Source of the DNA: UBA7803 sp041686955
GTDB taxonomy: Bacteria > Pseudomonadota > Gammaproteobacteria > Pseudomonadales > Azotimanducaceae
DNA length: 5,924 nucleotides
Assembly (NCBI GenBank): GCA_041686955.1
Contig: JAWLCV010000145.1
Span: 1-5,924, forward strand
Direction of reading: 5' to 3'
The translations under genes were made by a program, and so were the position numbers. Below, piece by piece: positions 1 to 5,633 of the stretch. The notes beneath the pieces were generated by a model. It was not told the origin of the DNA and did not search any database. It worked only from the letters and a program-made list of their open reading frames with translations. Numbering within the stretch: the stretch's first letter is position 1; each line of letters begins with the position of its first letter.

Positions 1-21
1 TCCGCTATCCGCTTTCCGCTA
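1..21. repeat. Inverted 7-bp tandem repeat, three units (TCCGCTA-like)
   Basis: Three adjacent heptamers TCCGCTA (1-7), TCCGCTT (8-14) and TCCGCTA (15-21) are the reverse-complement version of the GCGGAYA-type units at 56-90. The array may continue beyond the left edge. The 34 nt between the two arrays (22-55) show no gene or motif that I recognise. Confidence 0.6.
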
Positions 22-88
22 GAGGGTCTCCGCCAGCGTCGGCCGTGTGCCTCCTGCGGACAGCGGACAGCTGACAGCGGATAGCGAA
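1..88 (-). terminator. Imperfect long hairpin just downstream of the aminotransferase gene, possible terminator
   Basis: Bases 1-13 pair with 76-88. Eleven pairs are perfect (3-13 with 76-86), followed by one position that is G-U in the minus-strand RNA and a final A-U pair. Pairing continues inward with mismatches to about 20/69, leaving a loop of roughly 48 nt. The structure starts just after the aminotransferase stop, so a role in 3'-end formation or transcript protection is plausible. No U-tract is visible because the window ends at the hairpin foot, and the loop is long for a classic intrinsic terminator. The pairing is seen directly; the terminator function is inferred. Confidence 0.4.
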
Positions 89-90
89 AC
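56..90. repeat. Degenerate 7-bp tandem repeat, five units (GCGGACA-like)
   Basis: Read on the plus strand, five consecutive heptamers are GCGGACA (56-62), GCGGACA (63-69), GCTGACA (70-76), GCGGATA (77-83) and GCGAAAC (84-90, most diverged). The array ends 1 nt before the reverse-complement stop codon of the aminotransferase at 92-94. It is the right arm of the inverted structure at the window's left edge. Such arrays may belong to a dispersed intergenic repeat family, but one window cannot show that. Confidence 0.6.
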
Positions 91-91
91 C

Positions 92-1447
92 TCATCCCAG
101 CTTGGCCGCCACGTCGGTCAGCACCGCATCCGCCTTCTCCAGCAGCTCGTCCACTTCGCTGCGGCTGATCACCAGGGGCGGCGCCACGATCATGGTGTCT
201 CCCACGGCACGCATCACCAGGCCGTGCTCGATGCAGGTGTCGCGGCACACCTCACCGGCCTTCTGCTCCTTGGCGAAACGTTCGTGGCCCTGGCGCACCA
301 GCTCGAGTGCACCCATGAGTCCCAGGGTGCGCGCCTCGCCGACGATGGCGTGGCGGCCGCCCAGCTCCGACCAGCCGCGGGCGAAGTAGGGACCGATGTC
401 GTCGCGCACCCGGGCCAGGAGCCCCTCGCGCTCGATCACGTCGATGTTGGCCAGCGCCACGGCGCAGGCCACGGGATGACCCGAGTAGGTGTAGCCGTGG
501 GCGAACTCGCCGCCGTCCGTGCACAGCACCCGCGCCACCCGCTCCCCCACCAGCACCCCGCCGAGGGGGATGTAGCCGGAGGTGACGCCCTTGGCGAAGG
601 TGACCAGGTCGGGCTCGAATCCCATGCGCTGATGGCCGAACCACTCGCCCAGCCGGCCGAACCCGGTGATCACCTCGTCGGCGATGAGCAGGATGTCGTG
701 CTCACGGCACACCCGCTGCACCTCGCCCCAGTAGCTTTCCGGCGGGATGATCACGCCGCCCGCCCCCTGCACCGGCTCGCCGATGAAGGCCGCCACCCGG
801 TCGGCGCCGAGCTCGACGATCTTCTCCTCGAGGCGCCGGGCCACCTCGATACCGAACGCTTCGGGGGTGGCATTGCCCCCCGCCTCGAAGTAGTACGGCT
901 GATCCACGTGGACGATGCCGGGTATGGGCAGCTCGCCCTGCTCGTGCATGGGCCGCATGCCGCCCAGGCTCGCCGCGCCGATGGTGCTGCCGTGATAGGC
1001 GTTGGTGCGGCTGATGATCACCTTCTTTTCCGGGCGACCGGCGAGCTGCCAGTAGCGCCGCACCAGGCGGATCTGGGTATCGTTGGCTTCGGAGCCGGAA
1101 CCGGCGAAGAACACGTGGGAGAGCCGGTTGTCCGTGAGCCCGGCGAGCCGCTCCGCCAGGCGGATGGTGGGCTCCGTGGTGCACTGGAAGAAGCTGTTGT
1201 AGAAGGGAAGGGTTTCGAGCTGCCGGGTGGCGGCGTCGATGAGCTCCCGCCGCCCGTAGCCGACGTTGACGTTCCACAGCCCGGACATGCCGTCCAGAAG
1301 CTTGTTGCCCTGGTGATCCCAGACGTAGACGCCTTCGCCCCGGACGATGACGCGGGTCCCGCGCTCGCCTAGGGCCTTGAAGTCGGTGAACGGGTGCAGG
1401 TGATGCTCGCGATCGCTTCGCTGCAGCTCCGCGAGGTCACTTGGCAT
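92..1447 (-). CDS. Class III PLP aminotransferase, SpuC-like (putrescine/polyamine or omega-amine:pyruvate aminotransferase)
   Basis: This 451-residue PLP enzyme of the class III omega-aminotransferase family should move an amino group from a terminal amine (putrescine in SpuC) to pyruvate in the cytoplasm, giving an aldehyde and alanine. The length matches the family (about 450-460). Visible motifs are an N-terminal HHLHPFTDF (15-23), GLWNVNVGYG (56-65), the cofactor-binding GSGSEAND (116-123), YHG (151-153), IADEVITGFGR (255-265, Asp257 for the PLP ring nitrogen), Schiff-base Lys286 in FAKGVTSGYIPLGG, HGYTYSGHP (318-325) and MRAVGDTMIVAPPL (412-425). From memory, W58, F86, Y151, A229, K286 and R413 match the active-site set described for Chromobacterium violaceum omega-transaminase. 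The ATG start is backed by a GAAGGAA site just upstream and by the family-typical N-terminus. It lies 28 bp after the receptor gene, so the two are probably cotranscribed. Family assignment is near certain; the exact substrate is inferred. Confidence 0.93.
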   Translation of the reverse strand: MPSDLAELQRSDREHHLHPFTDFKALGERGTRVIVRGEGVYVWDHQGNKLLDGMSGLWNVNVGYGRRELIDAATRQLETLPFYNSFFQCTTEPTIRLAERLAGLTDNRLSHVFFAGSGSEANDTQIRLVRRYWQLAGRPEKKVIISRTNAYHGSTIGAASLGGMRPMHEQGELPIPGIVHVDQPYYFEAGGNATPEAFGIEVARRLEEKIVELGADRVAAFIGEPVQGAGGVIIPPESYWGEVQRVCREHDILLIADEVITGFGRLGEWFGHQRMGFEPDLVTFAKGVTSGYIPLGGVLVGERVARVLCTDGGEFAHGYTYSGHPVACAVALANIDVIEREGLLARVRDDIGPYFARGWSELGGRHAIVGEARTLGLMGALELVRQGHERFAKEQKAGEVCRDTCIEHGLVMRAVGDTMIVAPPLVISRSEVDELLEKADAVLTDVAAKLG

Positions 1448-1450
1448 AAG

Positions 1451-1456
1451 TTCCTT
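1451..1456 (-). promoter_or_regulatory. Ribosome binding site of the aminotransferase gene
   Basis: The minus strand reads AAGGAA here, 3 nt before the ATG at 1447. Counted from the AAGGA core the spacing is 4 nt, shorter than the usual 5-9. It lies in the 28-bp space after the receptor stop and supports the chosen start. Confidence 0.6.
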
Positions 1457-1479
1457 CAGTCGGTTGCGCTGTTGGTCAT
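1456..1479 (-). other. Seven-codon open frame bridging receptor stop and aminotransferase start
   Basis: An ATG at 1477-1479 overlaps the receptor stop as ATGA. The frame encodes MTNSATD and ends with TGA at 1456-1458, overlapping the upstream edge of the aminotransferase ribosome binding site. It is not in frame with the aminotransferase. A ribosome finishing the receptor could re-initiate here and be handed on to the next gene. Such short frames also arise by chance, and no ribosome binding site of its own is evident. Confidence 0.2.
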
Positions 1480-3791
1480 TCGACGGTCCAGCTCATCATC
1501 ACCCCGAACGTGCGGGGCCGCGAGGGACCGAAGTAGTGAGCCGGCAGTATACCACCCAGGGGCCCCACTCCGTCGTAGTAGAGCTCGTCGGTGAGGTTCT
1601 CCACGTAGGCGAGGATTTCCCAGCCGGCGTCCGCCCGGAAGCCGGCCCGCAGGGTGAGGTCCTCCCAGCCGGGCTGCTCGCCGGCGGGGTCGTGCTCCAG
1701 GCCGCCGCCGGTCTCGGTCTGGCCGAAGGCCTCGAGCCGCGCCACCCACTGGCCGCCGCGGCCGGGCAGATTGCCCTCCAGCGCCGCCGACCACGAGAAC
1801 TCCGGCAGCCCCGGCAGGGAATTGCCTTCGCACAGGTCGAGGCCATCGCAGGCCGCCTGGACGTCGTTGGCCTCGCTGTCCGCCCACGCGGCGGCCAGGT
1901 AGAGATCCAGATAGTCGGAGAGCATCACGTTCAGGGAGCCTTCCACGCCCCAGCCGTCCACCTCGCCGATGTTCTCCACCAGAATGCCGCCGCCCTGGCC
2001 GGCCACGGTGATCTGCAGGTCCTCGTAGGTGTAGTAGTACCCCACCAGATCCGCCATGGCGCGTCCGCCGGCGAACTTGCCCTTGGTGCCCAGCTCGTAG
2101 GACATCACCTCCTCGGGGTCGAAGGCGTTCGGCACCGCCTGGTCCGGGGTCACGCCGATGGTCCCGAAGGGGACGTCGGGGAAGATGGCGAAGCTGCCGA
2201 AGCCGCCCGACTTGTAGCCTGCGGTGACGCTGCCGTAGTACATCCAGTCGTCGTTGGGCCGGTAGCGCACCTGGACCCGGGGGCTCAGATCGTCCCAGCT
2301 TCGGGTGTCTTCCAGATAGCCTTCGGTAGTGAAGCCGAGGGCGAAGTAGGGGCCGAGCTCGCTCGACACGTCGAAGGCGCGCAGGCGGAAGTTCTTCTCG
2401 TCGTCCGTATAGCGCAGGCCCAGGCTCGCATCCAGCGCATCGCTGAAGGCGTAGGTGAGGTCCACGTAAGCGGCCCAGCCCTCGTATTCGCCTTTGGCCC
2501 GGTTGCGCTCCACCAGGCCGTTCGGGTCGTACTCGAAGGTGCCGTAGTAATCGGCGCAGGTGTAGGCGGTGCCGTAATACGCGTAGGAGTAGTACTGACA
2601 CATGACGTCTTCGTCGCCAGCCTGGGTGAACAGCGCGTCGATGTTCTCCTTGTAGTACGACACGCCGGCGTACCAGGACAGCGGACCGGCCGTCTGGGAC
2701 ACCAGGCGGAACTCCTGCTGGAAGTAGTCGCCTTCCTGGTCCTGGGCGTAGTCGTTGATCCTGAGCGGCGTGCCGTCGAAATCCTCCGCGTACTGATACT
2801 CGTGATCCGTGTAGCCGGTGATGGAGGTGAAGGTGGCGAAACCGAAGTCGTGCTCGATCTCGAGGCCGAGACTCAGGATCTCCGCGTCGTCCCGCTCGCC
2901 CAGACCGAAGTCGCTGTCCACGTCCCGGCCGTTGCCGTCGAGCTCCACGCCGAAGATGGCCTGCAGGGTCTCCCAGCTCTCGCCCTTCTCCGTGGCGCGA
3001 TAGATGCTGCCCGACTGATCGCGCTCTTCGTACTCCGCCATGAGGTTGACGTCGGTGGCGTCGTTCTGGAAGCGCAGAGACAGCCGCGCCGCCTGCTTGT
3101 CGTGGGCGATGAGGTCGGCGTTCGAGGGATCGAACACGTCGTCCACGTAGCCGTCTTCCTCGGAGCTGTAGACCGCGAGCCGCGCCGCCAGCGTCTCGCT
3201 CAGCGTGGCATTGATCGCACCCTCCACCACCAGATGATCGCGCTCGCCGATGTCCAGCTCCGCGTAACCGTTGGTGCCGTCGAAGTTGGGACGGCGGGTG
3301 TGCACGCTGATGGCGCCGCCGATGGAGTTCCTGCCGAACAGGAAGCTCTGAGGCCCCCGCAGCACCTCCGCCCGCTCGACGTCGTAGAGGCTGGTGACCA
3401 CGGCACCGTTGCGGCCCTGATAGAGGTTGTTCTTGAAGACGCTGATGGAGGGGTCGCCGCCCACCCCGAAATCGTTGGTCACCACCCCGCGGATGTTGAT
3501 GGTGTCGATGAAGCTGTCCTTGGAGTTGCCGGTGACTCCGGGGGTGAAGGAGATGAGATCCTTCACGTCGTCCAGGTTGACGTCACGAATGAAGTCGCCC
3601 GACAGGGCGGTCACCGCCAGCGGCACGTCCGACAGGCTCTCCTCCCGGCGCTGAACGGTCACGACGATCTCTTCGATCACGCCTTCCGCGGCCACGGCGG
3701 GCACCGGTCCGGCGGCGATCGCCGCCAGGGTGGCAGCGGAAACGGATCGGGCCAGACGGCCTCGGCCGGACAGCTCGAAGGTGTGATTCAT
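1476..3791 (-). CDS. TonB-dependent outer-membrane receptor
   Basis: This 771-residue receptor is a 22-strand outer-membrane barrel with an N-terminal plug that imports a scarce ligand using TonB-ExbBD energy. Residues 1-35 form a signal peptide with an Arg-containing start, an Ala-rich core and cleavage near AVAA|EG. A TonB-box-like EEIVVTVQRREES (40-52) follows. The plug spans about 53-165, with DVPLAVTALSG, INIRG (98-102) and a conserved end VLRGPQSFLFGRNSIGGAISV (143-163). The barrel contains GYKSGGF (525-531), YELGTKGKF (565-573) and the terminal GPSRPRTFGVMMSW. The start at 3791 has a strong AAGGGG site 8 nt upstream and gives a proper signal peptide; the frame stays open further upstream only through the N gap. 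A Cys-bracketed Tyr-rich stretch lies at 398-421 and a second Cys pair at 648/654. The protein ends in WTVE instead of the usual aromatic residue. The ligand is unknown; the neighbouring amine enzymes hint at an amine-containing compound. Confidence 0.95.
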   Translation of the reverse strand: MNHTFELSGRGRLARSVSAATLAAIAAGPVPAVAAEGVIEEIVVTVQRREESLSDVPLAVTALSGDFIRDVNLDDVKDLISFTPGVTGNSKDSFIDTINIRGVVTNDFGVGGDPSISVFKNNLYQGRNGAVVTSLYDVERAEVLRGPQSFLFGRNSIGGAISVHTRRPNFDGTNGYAELDIGERDHLVVEGAINATLSETLAARLAVYSSEEDGYVDDVFDPSNADLIAHDKQAARLSLRFQNDATDVNLMAEYEERDQSGSIYRATEKGESWETLQAIFGVELDGNGRDVDSDFGLGERDDAEILSLGLEIEHDFGFATFTSITGYTDHEYQYAEDFDGTPLRINDYAQDQEGDYFQQEFRLVSQTAGPLSWYAGVSYYKENIDALFTQAGDEDVMCQYYSYAYYGTAYTCADYYGTFEYDPNGLVERNRAKGEYEGWAAYVDLTYAFSDALDASLGLRYTDDEKNFRLRAFDVSSELGPYFALGFTTEGYLEDTRSWDDLSPRVQVRYRPNDDWMYYGSVTAGYKSGGFGSFAIFPDVPFGTIGVTPDQAVPNAFDPEEVMSYELGTKGKFAGGRAMADLVGYYYTYEDLQITVAGQGGGILVENIGEVDGWGVEGSLNVMLSDYLDLYLAAAWADSEANDVQAACDGLDLCEGNSLPGLPEFSWSAALEGNLPGRGGQWVARLEAFGQTETGGGLEHDPAGEQPGWEDLTLRAGFRADAGWEILAYVENLTDELYYDGVGPLGGILPAHYFGPSRPRTFGVMMSWTVE

Positions 3792-3799
3792 GGCGCGAT

Positions 3800-3805
3800 C
3801 CCCTT
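3800..3805 (-). promoter_or_regulatory. Ribosome binding site of the TonB-dependent receptor
   Basis: The minus strand reads AAGGGG here, 8 nt before the ATG at 3789-3791, which is near-ideal spacing. It decides the start, because the frame runs on without a stop into the assembly gap and a longer product could be called wrongly. Confidence 0.75.
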
Positions 3806-3863
3806 GCCAGCTTTTCTTATGGTGGCGAATGAGACCACAGCGGCAGGCGTGGGAGCAAGCTGA

Positions 3864-3995
3864 TGGCGAGCCGNNNNNNNNNNNNNNNNNNNNNNNNNNN
3901 NNNNNNNNNNNNNNNNNNNNNNNNNNNNNNNNNNNNNNNNNNNNNNNNNNNNNNNNNNNNNNNNNNNNNNNNNTGGCGAGCCGCTGGCGAGCCGC
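3864..3995. repeat. 11-bp tandem repeat (TGGCGAGCCGC) on both sides of the assembly gap
   Basis: Two perfect adjacent copies of TGGCGAGCCGC occupy 3974-3984 and 3985-3995. A further 10 bases of the same unit (TGGCGAGCCG) stand at 3864-3873, immediately left of the run of N. All three copies face the same way. The simplest reading is an 11-bp minisatellite whose interior was not assembled, so the copy number is unknown. It sits after the sulfotransferase stop and about 70 bp upstream of the receptor ATG, where it could affect the promoter or leader. Confidence 0.6.
3874..3973. other. Assembly gap, exactly 100 N
   Basis: The run is exactly 100 N, the common placeholder for a scaffold gap of unknown length. 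The identical 10-mer TGGCGAGCCG on each edge suggests assembly broke inside a tandem repeat. Any promoter, terminator or small gene inside is invisible. The known intergenic remainder (3792-3873 and 3974-4007) holds the repeat copies and the receptor ribosome binding site, and no convincing sigma-70 promoter. Confidence 0.97.
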
Positions 3996-4007
3996 CGGGC
4001 CGACCAC

Positions 4008-5633
4008 TCAGAGGGGCACGCCGGCGGCCTCCAGGGCGCGGCGCATGGGCTCGAGCTGCCGCTCGTAGCGGCGCCAGCGGCCGATGGATCGGGTGTGCGC
4101 CGGCTCGCGCACCTGCACCGCGCTGGCGGTGGCCACCGCGCCTTCCTGGCGGTGAAACTCGAGACAGGCGTCCTCCCAGGGAAGCTCCAGGTAGGCCATG
4201 AGCGCCCGCGCGTGGGGCTCGGTGTCCCGGGCGATGTCTTCGTAGCGCACATCGTGAAAGCGCCCGGGGAAGCGCTCCCGCCACACCGCCATCAGCCGGT
4301 GGTAGCGGGCGAAGTGCCGCGCCATCTCCTGCTGGTCGTAGGAGTGGGGATAGGCGTCGGCGAAGAGCTGCTTGAAGCTGGCGAAGCAGGCGTCCATGGG
4401 GTCGCGCACCAGATGGACGATGCGGGCGTGGGGCAGGGCCTTCAGGATCAGCGGCAGGTACAGGAAGTTCGACGGCAGCTTGTCGACGAAGCGGGGCGCG
4501 CTGCCGTGCATGCGCGCCGAGGCCTGCAGGTACGCCTCTCCCAGCGCGCGGCCGTCGAGCTCCGCCGCCTGCTCCATCAGCGCGGCCGAGAAGCGGCCGC
4601 TGCCCCGGTAGTCCACCAGGCGGCGCACCGACAGGCCGAACTGCTGCAGCTCACCGGCGGAATCCACCTGGGAATGGGCGCTGATGATGCGTTCCACCAG
4701 GGTGGTGCCGGTGCGGGGCTGTCCGACCACGAAGATGGGCGCCGGCCGGCCGGCGAAATCGTCCGGCCGGGCAGCGCGGCCATCCTCCAGCCAGTCCGGG
4801 GTGAAGGTACGTTCCAGCGCCCGGTACATGGCCTCCTCGGCGGCCTCGTCGAACTCCACCGTACGCCGCCGGTTCGCCGCCCCCCGGGCGAAGGCTTCGA
4901 AGGCCCGCTCCCACTCCTGGAGATCCTCCAGCTCCTTGCCGAGGGCATAGTAGATGAAGGCCAGCGCCCTGGGCGGCTGGCCCTGGCGGGCCGCCAGCCG
5001 CACCAGAGTCTCCACGTGGCTACGGTCCCGCGCGTTGCGCACGCCGGAAAGCACCCAGTGGGCCTGAGCGCTGCCCGGCGCCAGGGCCAGCGCCTGCTCG
5101 AGCTCGGCCTCGGCTTCCGCCGTGCGGCCGAGGAACACCAGAGCGTTGGCGAGGTTGACGCGAAACGGCACCCGATCCGGCGCCCCGGCCACGGCACGCG
5201 CGTACCACTCCCGGGCCACCTCCTGATCCCCCAGCAGCGAGTGGGTGGTGCCGACGAGATCCTGCACCTGCGGATCGCCCGCCTCGTGGCTCATGGCCTC
5301 GGCGAGAGCCTGGTCGGCGCGGTTGGCCTGGCCGGTCTGCATGAACAGGCGCGCGAGCTGGGCCCAGGCGGCGCCGTGCTCGGGCCGCAGCCGGGTGACC
5401 GAGCCGAAGGCGGAGATGGCGGTGCGGCGGTCGTTCAGGGCCAGCGCCGCCAGCCCCACCAGAAAATGGGCCTCCGCCAGCTCCGGCGCCGCCTGCAGCA
5501 CCCGCCGGCATTGCGCCACCGCCGCCTCCGGCCGGCCCGCCTCGAGCTCGGCCAGGCCCCGCTTCAGCGCCTCGCCGATCCACGCCGAAGGCGGCGCGGC
5601 CCCGGTGCCGCCGGACCGACCGGGACCGCTCAC
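4008..5633 (-). CDS. TPR-repeat sulfotransferase (Sulfotransfer_3-like)
   Basis: This 541-residue protein fuses N-terminal tetratricopeptide repeats (about residues 17-250) to a PAPS-dependent sulfotransferase domain (about 297-540), and should transfer sulfate from PAPS to an acceptor. TPR-like helical pairs include GLAELEAGRPEAAVAQCRRV (26-45), LVGLAALALNDRRTAISAF (58-76), LARLFMQTGQANRADQALAE (93-112) and NALVFLGRTAEAEAELEQAL (163-182). The domain opens with IFVVGQPRTGTTLVERI (300-316), whose GQPRTGTT (304-311) is the 5'-phosphosulfate loop. The 3'-phosphate motif is VHLVRDPMDACFASF (406-420). RFVDKLPSNF (381-390) and the end SIGRWRRYERQLEPM (516-530) are typical. No signal peptide or membrane segment is seen, so it is probably cytoplasmic. 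The start is GTG, overlapping the upstream stop by 4 nt, with a GGGAG 11 nt before it; the next in-frame Met is residue 98, after TPRs begin. The acceptor is unknown: protein tyrosine, glycan or small molecule are all possible. Confidence 0.9.
   Translation of the reverse strand: MSGPGRSGGTGAAPPSAWIGEALKRGLAELEAGRPEAAVAQCRRVLQAAPELAEAHFLVGLAALALNDRRTAISAFGSVTRLRPEHGAAWAQLARLFMQTGQANRADQALAEAMSHEAGDPQVQDLVGTTHSLLGDQEVAREWYARAVAGAPDRVPFRVNLANALVFLGRTAEAEAELEQALALAPGSAQAHWVLSGVRNARDRSHVETLVRLAARQGQPPRALAFIYYALGKELEDLQEWERAFEAFARGAANRRRTVEFDEAAEEAMYRALERTFTPDWLEDGRAARPDDFAGRPAPIFVVGQPRTGTTLVERIISAHSQVDSAGELQQFGLSVRRLVDYRGSGRFSAALMEQAAELDGRALGEAYLQASARMHGSAPRFVDKLPSNFLYLPLILKALPHARIVHLVRDPMDACFASFKQLFADAYPHSYDQQEMARHFARYHRLMAVWRERFPGRFHDVRYEDIARDTEPHARALMAYLELPWEDACLEFHRQEGAVATASAVQVREPAHTRSIGRWRRYERQLEPMRRALEAAGVPL

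Noticed and set aside
47..1372. A 441-codon plus-strand open frame opposite the aminotransferase
   Set aside because: It is a shadow of a high-GC gene: no family motif, and full overlap with a class III aminotransferase showing every catalytic residue.
1464..3863. A 799-codon plus-strand open frame opposite the TonB-dependent receptor
   Set aside because: It lacks recognisable domains, has the Val/Ala/His/Gly-rich make-up of GC-driven antisense frames, and lies opposite a gene with clear motifs, signal peptide and ribosome binding site.
3815..3865. A possible sigma-70 promoter for the receptor (minus-strand TTGCTC with TCTCAT 18 nt later, or CATAAG as the -10)
   Set aside because: The -35 matches only 3 of 6 bases and the -10 candidates 4 of 6, no better than chance here. 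The real promoter may lie in the unassembled gap.
3792..4007. An N-terminal extension of the receptor frame through the gap to 4007
   Set aside because: The frame is open only because N codons contain no stops. The start at 3791 has a strong ribosome binding site and a proper signal peptide.
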